Shown: positions 14,395 to 23,162 of the stretch, one piece after another
Layout of the letters: every line of letters begins with the position of its first letter
Numbering within the stretch: the first letter of the stretch is position 1
Source: an uncultured Vampirovibrio sp.
GTDB lineage: Bacteria > Cyanobacteriota > Vampirovibrionia > Gastranaerophilales > Gastranaerophilaceae
DNA: 64,000 nucleotides
Assembly (NCBI GenBank): GCA_910577635.1
Contig: CAJTNR010000004.1
Span: 45,182 to 109,181, forward strand
Direction of reading: 5' to 3'
Notes under the pieces: model-generated
What the model was told of the DNA's origin: nothing
The model's database searches: none
Seen by the model: the letters and a program-made list of their open reading frames with translations, nothing else
Program-made: the position numbers and the translations under genes

Positions 14395-17094
14395 TTAATT
14401 TTTATTTATCTCATCAATTATTTTTTTATCCGCATTAATTAATTTTACAGGATCGCAAGAAAAAGCATAGCGGGCAGTCTTTTGGATATCTTCAATACCA
14501 ATTCTATCCAATAATTCTATATTACTTTGAATTGATTCTAATCCCTGAGGTGTTTTTAAATATTCAAGAAGTTCAACTTCAAATGCAAAAGAAACATTTC
14601 TGCTGTTATAAATATTTCTTCTATATTCGCTTTTTGCTTCTTCTAATTCAGCGTTAGTTACGGGTTTTTGAATCAGTTTTTGAATATTATTTGAAAAACC
14701 TTGAAAAATTCTATCAACATCGTTTTTATTATTGCAGCTGGATTGAATATCCAGTGTAATTGTACCTAAAGACCCAAGTGAGCTGTAGTTTGCGCTGACA
14801 CTATAAGCAAGTCCTTGTTTTTCTCGCAAATCATCGTATAACCTGTTACTTAAGATAGAAGCTAATAATACAAACCTTATTCTATCTTTAGGATTAGAGT
14901 TAATTGAAAAATTATACAAACTTTGCATTCTAGGCTGCGCTAGAGTTTCTTTAGCATATGTTTTTGAAGTAGTATTTTTTATTTTTCGCTCTATTTGCTC
15001 TTGAGGATTTTTAAAGCAATAGCCGCTAATATTAATCCCTGAAGCAATTTCATTTAACAGTTGCAAATTATCAACAAAAGGAGCACTAACAACAACTGTT
15101 GAATAAGAATTCTTAACAATTTCATTGTAATAAAGAATTAATTCACTTAAAGTAAGACTTTCAAGAGCTTTTTTCAGCTCATAAGGGTTTTTTGTATGGT
15201 TTTGACCAAACGCATCTTTGCAATAAGCACTGTAGGCATCTTCTTTTAAGTTGCTAATATCAACCAGTGCTTCTTTTTTTGCTTCGTTGAATTTTTCTAT
15301 TGTAAAATCGATATCATATCTTGATTTAAGAATTTTTAAAGTTTCAGAGATATTGTCCACTTTAGCTGATGCCCCGAGGATAAAACCTGTATTAGAATCA
15401 AGTGACAAAAAGGTTGTTGAATTATTTTTTATTTGATTATAGTTTTGTTCAACATTAAGTGAATTCTTCATTTTTTCAAGCACATATCTACAAGCGGTAT
15501 TATAAGAATCTAAATTAGGATTATAAAGTTCTTTAATAATATTACATTCATTATTCTTTGAATTAAGCGCAATAAACCTTGTATTGTCGGGCAATATTGC
15601 AGTAAAAAGAGCATCTTTAGAATAAGGCTCAATGTTATATGTTTGCATTTTATTGCTAATATCAATTCTTTGAATATTTTTAGGAACAATTACAGGTTGA
15701 ATCATTTTTTTCGAATCATTATATTTTTTTTCAATATCAGCTAAACTTGTCCCTTTGGGATGTACATTAACAAAAGCAAAATTATTAAAATCAAAGTATT
15801 TAATTGCATCTATAATATCTTCTTTAGATAAATTCCTAATAAGCTCTTTTTCTTGACAAAAACCTGAATTCAAAAGGTTAGAACTTGCATTATCAGCTAT
15901 TTGCAAGTTATCATTACAGCTAAGATCCAGCTTTTCTATTAATACGTTTTTGACAAAATCAAGCTGGTAATCCTCAATTCCTCCAAGGGTAAATTTTTTA
16001 AGCAATTCCTGAAGCTTATTAAGGAGCTCATATTCGTTTGTTTCATTAAGACTTGCCTCAAGAGAGATTGTTGAATAATAAGAATTCAAAGGAGCATTGA
16101 GCGAAACAAAATTGGTTGAGCTTTCAATAAGATACAATAGCGCATCCAATTTAATTTTTTCAATTGGATTATTACTCTTCTTAATTAAAAACTCGAGTTT
16201 TGTATAGCCGATTGTATCTTCCTTAGAGACAATATCTTTTCTTTTAATTCCCGTTTTTAAAGGAAAAAAAGGTCTTTTAGTTTCCTTTGCTTGTTTTTTA
16301 TTATAGGCTTCAAGAAAAGGACCTGCAATACTTTTAATGAGCTTATCAGGGTTATTATCGCTTACAATTACAAAAGCACTGTTATTTGGAGTATAGAAGC
16401 TGTCGTGAAAGCTGAATAAATCTTCTTTAGTAATTGAATCAATGGTTTTACTGTTACCTGAAATTATATCAACACTATTTGAATCCAAACCGATTAGTTC
16501 TTTTTTTATCATGTTATTGGAAATGTTATATTCGTCTTGTTCATACTTTTGCGCTTCAGCTTTAACAACCGCTTTTTCTTTATCGAGCTTATTAAACTTA
16601 GGATTATAAATCATATCAGCAAGAATATCTATGGCTTTGACAATATTTTCTTCTTTATTATTATCTAAAGTAATATAATAGCTTGTATCAAAGGTTGTTG
16701 TTGCAGCATTAGAATAACCACCGAGTTTTTTAATTTCGCTTTCAATATCTTCATATTTTTTACTGCTATGGAAACTTGAATGCTCAATCAAGTGTGCTAA
16801 ACCGGTTTTTCCCTCTGGTTCATCTAAAGAACCTGCACCAATGCGGCATTCTATTGAAGGACAGCCCTCCTTTTGAACAATTGCAATTTTTTGCCCGTTA
16901 GAAAGTCTGTAAATGTGGATATCATCATTATTGGGAGTCTTTTGTATCGCAAGTTTTATATAATCACTTTTTTGCACACCATAATAAGGCAGGTTTAAAG
17001 ATTCAATATCTTTTGAATTTTTTTTCAATAAAACCTGCTTTTTTTGCGATTTATAATAACTGTAAGAATTATTAATCGGGCTGAAATTAATCAT
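14395..17094 (-). CDS. M16-family zinc metallopeptidase (insulinase/pitrilysin type)
   Basis: 899 residues with two M16 halves. The first carries the inverted zinc motif HLIEH at 101-105 (His101, Glu104, His105) and a downstream acidic segment VVKAEAQKYE near 177-186 for the third ligand. The second half (about 470-899) is the inactive domain, with the RxxGLAYxV-like LREKQGLAYSVSANY segment. No signal peptide is obvious; the first 45 residues (Ser/Asn/Tyr/Lys-rich) precede the peptidase domain and look lineage-specific. Members degrade peptides inside a closed chamber made by both halves. It stands alone between the GNAT gene and the channel gene on the same strand. The physiological substrate is unknown. 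Confidence 0.85.
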   Translation of the reverse strand: MINFSPINNSYSYYKSQKKQVLLKKNSKDIESLNLPYYGVQKSDYIKLAIQKTPNNDDIHIYRLSNGQKIAIVQKEGCPSIECRIGAGSLDEPEGKTGLAHLIEHSSFHSSKKYEDIESEIKKLGGYSNAATTTFDTSYYITLDNNKEENIVKAIDILADMIYNPKFNKLDKEKAVVKAEAQKYEQDEYNISNNMIKKELIGLDSNSVDIISGNSKTIDSITKEDLFSFHDSFYTPNNSAFVIVSDNNPDKLIKSIAGPFLEAYNKKQAKETKRPFFPLKTGIKRKDIVSKEDTIGYTKLEFLIKKSNNPIEKIKLDALLYLIESSTNFVSLNAPLNSYYSTISLEASLNETNEYELLNKLQELLKKFTLGGIEDYQLDFVKNVLIEKLDLSCNDNLQIADNASSNLLNSGFCQEKELIRNLSKEDIIDAIKYFDFNNFAFVNVHPKGTSLADIEKKYNDSKKMIQPVIVPKNIQRIDISNKMQTYNIEPYSKDALFTAILPDNTRFIALNSKNNECNIIKELYNPNLDSYNTACRYVLEKMKNSLNVEQNYNQIKNNSTTFLSLDSNTGFILGASAKVDNISETLKILKSRYDIDFTIEKFNEAKKEALVDISNLKEDAYSAYCKDAFGQNHTKNPYELKKALESLTLSELILYYNEIVKNSYSTVVVSAPFVDNLQLLNEIASGINISGYCFKNPQEQIERKIKNTTSKTYAKETLAQPRMQSLYNFSINSNPKDRIRFVLLASILSNRLYDDLREKQGLAYSVSANYSSLGSLGTITLDIQSSCNNKNDVDRIFQGFSNNIQKLIQKPVTNAELEEAKSEYRRNIYNSRNVSFAFEVELLEYLKTPQGLESIQSNIELLDRIGIEDIQKTARYAFSCDPVKLINADKKIIDEINKN

Positions 17095-17132
17095 TATACT
17101 TTAATAAAACCTAAGAATGTATAAAAATTGCC

Positions 17133-17642
17133 TTATAAATTAAGCCTATAAACAAATTCGTATAAATAAACATTTCCTCCTAAGTACCTTGCTATTTCCT
17201 TTTGAAAAACAAATCCCCAGGAAGTAAAAACCGAATTGGATGAGCTTTTGCTGTTAACAATTGAAGCTTCAATTTTATTATAGCCGCATTTTTTACTCTC
17301 TTCTATCAGTAAATTTAGAATCTTTCTTCCCAAACCCTTATTTCTGTGTTTTTTTTCTAAAAAAAATCTTAGAATATTAAAAAAATTTTCTTTCAACTGC
17401 ATCTCTAAAAACCCGATATAATTTTTTTCATAGCAGACAATGTAGTAATCTCTCTTTTTTTCTTTAATTTCCCGCGCTATGGTTTCTTTATTAATAAAAA
17501 CAGATATACTGCTAAACTCTTGTTTGTTTAGAATCGGGTAAAAGTATTCTTTTAATAAAGGCAGCTCAAGAGTAATTAAAGTATCTATTAATTTTTTATC
17601 ATTTGATTTAAGTTTAACTAATTCAATCATTCTATTTATCAA
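17133..17642 (-). CDS. GNAT-family N-acetyltransferase
   Basis: 169 residues. The central acetyl-CoA-binding region shows FFLEKKHRNKGLGRKILNLLIEESKKCGYNKIEASIV (about 92-128); the R-N-K-G-L-G-R segment is motif A of the GNAT fold. The end (SVFTSWGFVFQKEIARYLGG) is motif B-like. The substrate cannot be predicted. It starts on ATG at 17642, just downstream of a minus-strand terminator hairpin at 17678-17707, so it must have its own promoter in the short gap. The M16 peptidase gene follows 38 bp later. Confidence 0.75.
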   Translation of the reverse strand: MINRMIELVKLKSNDKKLIDTLITLELPLLKEYFYPILNKQEFSSISVFINKETIAREIKEKKRDYYIVCYEKNYIGFLEMQLKENFFNILRFFLEKKHRNKGLGRKILNLLIEESKKCGYNKIEASIVNSKSSSNSVFTSWGFVFQKEIARYLGGNVYLYEFVYRLNL

Positions 17643-17677
17643 AAACTAAGATTACCAGATATATGTCAAGAATAACA

Positions 17678-17707
17678 TAAAAAAACCCTTTCAGTTTGCT
17701 GAAAGGG
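17678..17707 (-). terminator. Minus-strand terminator with no obvious gene in front of it
   Basis: CCCTTTCAG (17686-17694) pairs with CTGAAAGGG (17699-17707); an A-run at 17678-17685 becomes the U-tail on the minus strand. To its right the next 290 bases hold no minus-strand gene, so it may end a small RNA. Confidence 0.65.
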
Positions 17708-17924
17708 GGAATTTGTAAGTTTGATATCCTCGGGTTTTAATAATTACTCTCTTGTATATATAAAGTATATTTGAGTTATAAAATTGCTATATAATTCTTA
17801 TTTATTGCAATATTTCTTAACAAAAAACTTCAAACCCAATGTTTGCAATAGTTTTAAATTGTTAAGATAAATTAAGAAAACATTCAAAAAATAAAAGACT
17901 TATTAATATTTCTTAATAAACCTC
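17708..17924. other. AT-rich intergenic region before the sigma factor gene
   Basis: No protein frame is seen on either strand. The right side carries the sigma-gene promoter; the left edge is the minus-strand terminator described at 17678-17707. No clear minus-strand promoter with good spacing was found by eye. Confidence 0.5.
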
Positions 17925-17953
17925 TTGAAAAGATAATTTCATAATGATATATT
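17925..17953 (+). promoter_or_regulatory. Promoter of the sigma factor gene
   Basis: TTGAAA (17925-17930), 17 bp, TATATT (17948-17953). It predicts a start near 17960 and a leader of about 40 bases before the ATG at 18000. Confidence 0.65.
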
Positions 17954-17999
17954 AAATATATAAAGATTATATATTATTGTGTTGCAAAAGGGGTATTAT

Positions 18000-18785
18000 A
18001 TGAAAAATTTGAAAAAAACTGCCAAAACTATTGAAATTGATTTACTTATTAAAGCTCAAAAAGGGGATATTTATTCAAGGAATTTATTAATTGAAAAATC
18101 AATTCCTCTTGTTAAAAAAATTGCCGCAAAATGCATTCACTGCAGCAGTTTATCTAATAATGACTTAGTGCAGGAAGGGATTTTAGGTTTAATAACAGCA
18201 GTTGAAAAGTTCAACCCCGCACTTGGAGCTAAATTTGAAACTTACGCTCAATGGTGGGTAAAACAAGCAATGTTTAAGGCAATATCTGAACAATCATATG
18301 CTTATAATATCCCTGTTTATGTTCAAGAGACTCTATCTCGCTACAAAAAAACAAAACAAGAATTAGAACAAAAAGAAAATAGAGAAGTTGCAAAAAAAGA
18401 TGTTGCAAAAAAGCTCAATTTATCAGAAGAAAAAATAGACACTTTTCTTAATGTTTTCAACAAAGCTCTTTCAATTGAATCAGGTTCTAAATTAACCAAC
18501 AATAAAGAACTTTGTCTGGCTGAAATTATTGAAGATGAAAAACAAAATGTTGAAAAACAGGTTATTGATATTGAACTTAGAAAAGATATTAAAAAAGCAC
18601 TTGATAATCTAAAAGAAAAAGAAAAAAACGTCCTTATACTAAGATTCGGGCTTGAGAATAAACAAAAACAAACTCTTGAAGCAATCGGTGAATACTACAA
18701 TGTTACTAAAGAATGCATAAGACAGATTGAGAAAAAAGCATTGAATAAAATTAGAATTAATAATTCATTAATATCTTATAAATAA
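18000..18785 (+). CDS. RNA polymerase sigma-70-family factor (group 2-like)
   Basis: 261 residues from ATG 18000, which has AAAAGGGG seven bases upstream; the GTG at 17979 lies before this site and was not chosen. Region 2 is clear (LVQEGILGLITAVEKFNP, then FETYAQWWVKQAM, the -10 recognition helix). Region 3 follows (IPVYVQETLSRYKKTKQELEQ) and region 4 ends the protein (LKEKEKNVLILRFGL…TLEAIGEYYNVTKECIRQIEKKALNKIR), with the -35 helix-turn-helix. There is no region 1.1, so it is an alternative factor of the kind cyanobacteria use for stress and circadian responses rather than the main RpoD. No anti-sigma gene is adjacent. Confidence 0.88.
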   Translation: MKNLKKTAKTIEIDLLIKAQKGDIYSRNLLIEKSIPLVKKIAAKCIHCSSLSNNDLVQEGILGLITAVEKFNPALGAKFETYAQWWVKQAMFKAISEQSYAYNIPVYVQETLSRYKKTKQELEQKENREVAKKDVAKKLNLSEEKIDTFLNVFNKALSIESGSKLTNNKELCLAEIIEDEKQNVEKQVIDIELRKDIKKALDNLKEKEKNVLILRFGLENKQKQTLEAIGEYYNVTKECIRQIEKKALNKIRINNSLISYK

Positions 18786-18830
18786 TTTTAGTGCTAGAAT
18801 TATCTTATTCAATTAAATAGGAATAAGATA

Positions 18831-20108
18831 ATGGAAGAATTTAGTCCTTTAGCAGTAGAAATTGTTGAAAACGCTCAAAAAGAACTTGTTGATAAATTCG
18901 AGAAGCTCGATTTAATCGGTGAGTTTAATCAAAAAAAAGTGCTTGATTCTTTTTATAAAAACAAAATAGCAGAAGAGCATTTCTACACTGTAACAGGTTA
19001 TGGTCATGACGACATTGGAAGAGAAGCTCTTGATAAAGTTTATGCTGATACCTTTAAAACTGAATCTGCAATTGTCCGCCCTCACTTTGTTTCAGGGTCA
19101 CATACAATCGCGTGCGCTTTATTTGGGGTCTTAAAACACTCGGATAGATTAGTTTCAATTGCAGGTGAACCTTATGACACCATGCGAGAAATTATAGGAT
19201 CAAGAAAAACTGATAGTTATAGTTCAAGTTTAATCGGACAGGGGGTAAAATACTCTGAAGTTCCTCTTAAAAATGACAAGTGTGTTGATTTTGATAATAT
19301 CGAAAAATATCTTCTTTCTGATACTAAAATGGTCTTAATTCAGCGCTCAAGAGGGTATTCACTGAGGGATTCATTAACTATAGCAGATATTGAAAAAATT
19401 ATTAAAATTGTAAAAAATAAAAACCCTGAAATTTGTTGTTTTGTTGATAACTGCTACGGAGAATTCACACAAACCCAAGAACCAACAGAAATAGGGGCAG
19501 ATTTAATTGCCGGAAGCTTAATTAAAAACCCCGGAGGGGGTATTGTTGAAGCAGGGGGATATATTGCAGGGTTAAAAAAATATGTCGACTTAGCAGCCAA
19601 TAGATTAACAGCTCCTGGAATCGGCTCTTTAGGAGGAGCTATGCATAATCAGACAAGAATAATACTGCAAGGGTTGTTTCTTGCTCCTTCTATTACAATT
19701 GGAGCGCTTAAGGGGGCTGTTTTAGCTTCTTGTGTTTTTAAAAACCTTGGTTTTAGAACCCTGCCTGATACCAACAGCACAAGATGTGATTTAATTCAAA
19801 CTATTGAGTTTGATTCAATAGCTCAACAACAAATTTTTTGTCAAATGGTTCAAAAGTACTCTCCTGTTGAAAGCTACCTGACCCCGATTCCTGATTGTGT
19901 CCCTGGGTATGATTGCAATTTGCTTATGGCAGGGGGTAGTTTTATTGAAGGCTCTACAATTGAACTATCAGCAGACGGACCCGCAAGAGCACCTTATGCC
20001 ATTTATATGCAGGGAGGATTAAGCTATTACCATGTAAAAATTGCACTTAAAGGAATTGTATCAGAGCTATTAAAAACTAACTCTATTCATATCGAAGTGC
20101 ATCAATAG
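18831..20108 (+). CDS. Methionine gamma-lyase-family PLP protein (aluminium-resistance family)
   Basis: 425 residues, the normal length for the family once called aluminium-resistance proteins (Met_gamma_lyase, PF06838). Characteristic segments are YGHDDIGREALDKVYADTF (57-75), RPHFVSGSHTIACALFG (83-99), FVDNCYGEF (204-212), and the PLP lysine in AGSLIKNPGGGIVEAGGY (Lys232). Members are related to cystathionine beta-lyase and probably cleave a carbon-sulfur bond in cysteine, cystathionine or methionine, but the physiological substrate is not settled. A ribosome-binding site (AGGAATAAG) lies before the ATG. The 3' end overlaps the convergent ABC permease gene by 26 bp. Confidence 0.87.
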   Translation: MEEFSPLAVEIVENAQKELVDKFEKLDLIGEFNQKKVLDSFYKNKIAEEHFYTVTGYGHDDIGREALDKVYADTFKTESAIVRPHFVSGSHTIACALFGVLKHSDRLVSIAGEPYDTMREIIGSRKTDSYSSSLIGQGVKYSEVPLKNDKCVDFDNIEKYLLSDTKMVLIQRSRGYSLRDSLTIADIEKIIKIVKNKNPEICCFVDNCYGEFTQTQEPTEIGADLIAGSLIKNPGGGIVEAGGYIAGLKKYVDLAANRLTAPGIGSLGGAMHNQTRIILQGLFLAPSITIGALKGAVLASCVFKNLGFRTLPDTNSTRCDLIQTIEFDSIAQQQIFCQMVQKYSPVESYLTPIPDCVPGYDCNLLMAGGSFIEGSTIELSADGPARAPYAIYMQGGLSYYHVKIALKGIVSELLKTNSIHIEVHQ

Positions 20109-21309
20109 GATTCAATAAAGAAGCTTTATATGCAGGATAATACCCGAACCCGATTCCTACAATACCCGAAAAACAAAAAGACAGAATAATTGGCCCTATT
20201 GTAATTAGAATTGAGGTTTCAAAAAATACTCCAATTAATATGGCAATTACAATTCCTGCGACAACTCCAATTAATCCCCCTATTAAAGACAGGACAAGAG
20301 CTTCAATTAAAAATTGCGCCCTTATATCCTTTGCCCTTGCTCCAATAGCCATTCTAATACCAATTTCTTTTGTTCTTTCAGTTACTGAAACAAGCATTAT
20401 ATTCATAATCCCTATTCCTCCTACAACTAAAGAAACAGAAGCAATTGAAGCAAGAAGAATTGCAAAAGTCTGCACAGTTGATTTCATTTTTTCTTGAAAC
20501 TCAGCGCTATTTCTAATTTCAAAGTCATTTGGCTGAGATTTACCCAGATGATGCCGCCTTCTTAGAATTTCTTCAATATCACTTTGTGCAATTTGGGTTT
20601 CTTCTAAGGATTTAGCCTTAACTAGAATTTGATTAACAGACCCTGGAAAATCGACCCCAAAAACCTTTCTTTGAGCAGTTGTTATAGGAATAAAGATTAA
20701 ATCATCCTGATCCATCGGACCCATTTGCCCTTTTGATTTCAGCGTTCCTATTACTTTAAATGGAACATTTCCCACCCGAATGGTTTTTCCAATTGAGTTA
20801 ATATCTCCAAAAAGTTCTTTTTCAATGGTTGAACCAATTATTGCAACCTTTGAAGCATTAAGCTCGTCCTTAGGATTCAGTGACCTTCCTAAATTAATTT
20901 CATAGTTTTTAACATATAAATAACTGGAAGTAACTCCATAAACTGTGGTTTGCCAGTTTTGATTGCCATACATTACCTGCTTTGAGGAATTCAAGACCGC
21001 AGCAACGCTTTCAACCCCCCTTGCCTGCATTCTTATAGCTGATAAATCTTTAATATTCAAAGTCGGTTTAGATCCTAAACCCATCGAAACTCCACCTGTT
21101 TTAGCACTAGAAGAGCGTATAGTTAAAAGGTTAGAGCCCATTGACTCTAAATTCTCCTGAACCTTTTTATTTGCCCCTTGTCCGATTGCAAGCATGATAA
21201 TAACAGCACTAACCCCTATAATTATCCCTAAGGAAGTTAGAATAGAGCGCATTTTATTGACTTTTAAGGAATTAAGTGCAATTCTTAAGGTGGATTTAAA
21301 ATCTATCAT
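20083..21309 (-). CDS. MacB-type ABC transporter permease
   Basis: 408 residues. One N-terminal transmembrane helix (about 20-42, SILTSLGIIIGVSAVIIMLAIGQG) is followed by a large periplasmic MacB-core domain, then three C-terminal helices of the FtsX domain (about 275-400, with GIMNIMLVSVTERTKEIGIRMAIGA as the family signature). This is the MacB permease part without its fused ATPase, which is the next gene upstream (21306-21998, overlap of four bases). With the adaptor and TolC-like genes it completes a tripartite exporter operon for lipoproteins, peptides or macrolide-like molecules. The substrate is unknown. Confidence 0.9.
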   Translation of the reverse strand: MIDFKSTLRIALNSLKVNKMRSILTSLGIIIGVSAVIIMLAIGQGANKKVQENLESMGSNLLTIRSSSAKTGGVSMGLGSKPTLNIKDLSAIRMQARGVESVAAVLNSSKQVMYGNQNWQTTVYGVTSSYLYVKNYEINLGRSLNPKDELNASKVAIIGSTIEKELFGDINSIGKTIRVGNVPFKVIGTLKSKGQMGPMDQDDLIFIPITTAQRKVFGVDFPGSVNQILVKAKSLEETQIAQSDIEEILRRRHHLGKSQPNDFEIRNSAEFQEKMKSTVQTFAILLASIASVSLVVGGIGIMNIMLVSVTERTKEIGIRMAIGARAKDIRAQFLIEALVLSLIGGLIGVVAGIVIAILIGVFFETSILITIGPIILSFCFSGIVGIGFGYYPAYKASLLNPIDALRYE

Positions 21310-21998
21310 TGTTTATCCTTTTTCATATCCGATACAATTTTTCCATCTTTAAATCTGATAATTCTTTTAGTGTATTGTGCAATATCTTCTTCGTGAGTAA
21401 CTAAAACTATTGTTTTTTTAAGATTTTCATTAAGATTAACAAAAAACTCCATAACATCAATACTTGTTTTAGTATCTAAGTTCCCTGTGGGTTCATCTGC
21501 AAGTATTAAAGGGGCATCATTTACAATCGCTCTTGCAATTGCAACCCTTTGCTGCTGACCTCCTGACATTTGAGAGGGAAGATTATTTTCTTTTTTTTCT
21601 AAACCCACAATTTTAAGCGCTTCTTTTGCCCTTTTGTATCTTTCAGCTTCTTGAATCCCTTTATAAATCATAGGAAGACAGACATTATCTATTGCACTTG
21701 TTCGATTAATTAAATTAAACCCTTGAAAAACAAAACCAATTTTATTATTCCTAATATCCGATAACTCGTCGCTTCTTAAGGATAAAACATCAACTCCATC
21801 AAGATAATAGCTTCCTTGAGTCGGTTTATCTAAAGTTCCTAACATATTCATACAAGTAGATTTCCCAGACCCTGATGCTCCCATGATCGCTACAAATTCA
21901 CCCTGTTCAATAGAAAAAGAAACATTGTTAAGAGCATAGAAAGTTTCTTCACCCATATTATAAGTTCTTATCGCGTTTTTTACTTCAATTAATGCCAT
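21306..21998 (-). CDS. ABC transporter ATP-binding protein (MacB/LolD type)
   Basis: 230 residues, a single nucleotide-binding domain. Walker A is GASGSGKST at 40-48, the Q-loop is VFQGFNL near 89-95, the ABC signature MSGGQQQR at 144-151, Walker B with ADEPTGNLD at 167-175, and the switch His in LVTHE near 200. The ADEPTGNLD form is typical of the MacB/LolD subfamily. It powers the FtsX-type permease encoded by the overlapping downstream gene. The upstream MacA-like gene ends 9 bp before its start. Confidence 0.93.
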   Translation of the reverse strand: MALIEVKNAIRTYNMGEETFYALNNVSFSIEQGEFVAIMGASGSGKSTCMNMLGTLDKPTQGSYYLDGVDVLSLRSDELSDIRNNKIGFVFQGFNLINRTSAIDNVCLPMIYKGIQEAERYKRAKEALKIVGLEKKENNLPSQMSGGQQQRVAIARAIVNDAPLILADEPTGNLDTKTSIDVMEFFVNLNENLKKTIVLVTHEEDIAQYTKRIIRFKDGKIVSDMKKDKQ

Positions 21999-22007
21999 AT
22001 AATTATC

Positions 22008-23162
22008 CTACATTGGAGGTCTTCTCATTGAATTCTGCTTATTTTTTTTACCTTTTTTGCCCTGGCTTTCAATAATCACTTTATCATTTACATTAATTTC
22101 ATTAGTTATAATTTGAGTTTTATTGTCATCTGATAATCCGAGTTCAACTTCAACTCTTTTTGGTTCTTTGTTATCAAGAATCCATATTCCTTGTGTTTCA
22201 TACTTTTTTGTGTTATCCACAGGACTAAACTTAAAGGCTTTATTGTCAACGCACAAAACATCCTTAACGCTGCCAACAATTATAGAAACATTAGCGCTCA
22301 TTCCTGGAATTACAAGTCCTTCTTCATTATCAATTGCAACAATAACCGAATAAGTTACAACATTGTTAGTTGTAGTAGAAGCAAGTCTCACCTGGCTCAC
22401 TTTTCCCTTAAAGACTCTATCTTGATAACCATCGAGGGTATAATCAGCTTCCTGTCCTACTTTAATTTTTCCAATATCAGCTTCTGAAACACTTGTTTCA
22501 ATTTGCATTTTAGTTAAATCCTGCGCAACTTCAAATAGAGTCGGGGTATTAAAACTTGCTGCTACAGTTTGACCTACATCTACCGCTCTTGAGATTACTA
22601 CTCCATTTACAGGGGAGGTAATTTTTGAATATCTCAAATTGGTTAAATTATTCTCTAAACTCGCTTTTGCAGCGCTGACTTCGGCTTTTGCAGCATCAAG
22701 CTCTGCTTTTGCTTGAAGGAAGTTAGCCTGCGCTAGTTCTACATCGTCTTTTGAAACATAGTTTTTTTCAAACAAATGTTTGTACCTTTGATAATTATTC
22801 CTCTTATAAGCAAGGGTTGAATTAGCCTTAGAATAAGCAGCCTTAGCATTTGTAAGTTTTGCTCTTGATTGATCAACATTTGCTTCAAAAAGACTCGGGT
22901 CAAGCTCTGCCAACAATTGTCCTTTTTTAACATTTGAATTATAATCAACATAAATCTTAGAAACAGTTCCTGAAACCTGTGTTCCGACTTCAATAGTATT
23001 AATCGGCTTAATTGTTCCTGAAGCTTCAACATATTGGGTAATTGTATCTTTTTCAATTGGTTTTGTAATATATTTTTCCTGCGTTTTATTCTTATGACAA
23101 AAAACAGCGCCAAAAACAAGGATTATTGCTATAACTATAATTATATATCGTTTTTTAATCAT
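22008..23162 (-). CDS. MacA-like periplasmic adaptor protein
   Basis: 384 residues of the HlyD/RND adaptor family. An N-terminal membrane anchor (about 5-22) is followed by a barrel-sandwich/lipoyl half (VEASGTIKPINTIEVGTQVSGTVSKIYVDYNSNVKKGQLLAELD), a long alpha-helical hairpin (about 95-170, Ala/Lys/Asn-rich coiled coil), the second lipoyl half (ITSPVNGVVISRAVDVGQTV) and beta-barrel domains. The last 20 residues are basic (GKKGKKNKQNSMRR). It bridges the inner-membrane MacB pair to the TolC-like channel encoded just upstream, overlapping by four bases. This gene order is that of type I tripartite exporters. Confidence 0.92.
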   Translation of the reverse strand: MIKKRYIIIVIAIILVFGAVFCHKNKTQEKYITKPIEKDTITQYVEASGTIKPINTIEVGTQVSGTVSKIYVDYNSNVKKGQLLAELDPSLFEANVDQSRAKLTNAKAAYSKANSTLAYKRNNYQRYKHLFEKNYVSKDDVELAQANFLQAKAELDAAKAEVSAAKASLENNLTNLRYSKITSPVNGVVISRAVDVGQTVAASFNTPTLFEVAQDLTKMQIETSVSEADIGKIKVGQEADYTLDGYQDRVFKGKVSQVRLASTTTNNVVTYSVIVAIDNEEGLVIPGMSANVSIIVGSVKDVLCVDNKAFKFSPVDNTKKYETQGIWILDNKEPKRVEVELGLSDDNKTQIITNEINVNDKVIIESQGKKGKKNKQNSMRRPPM

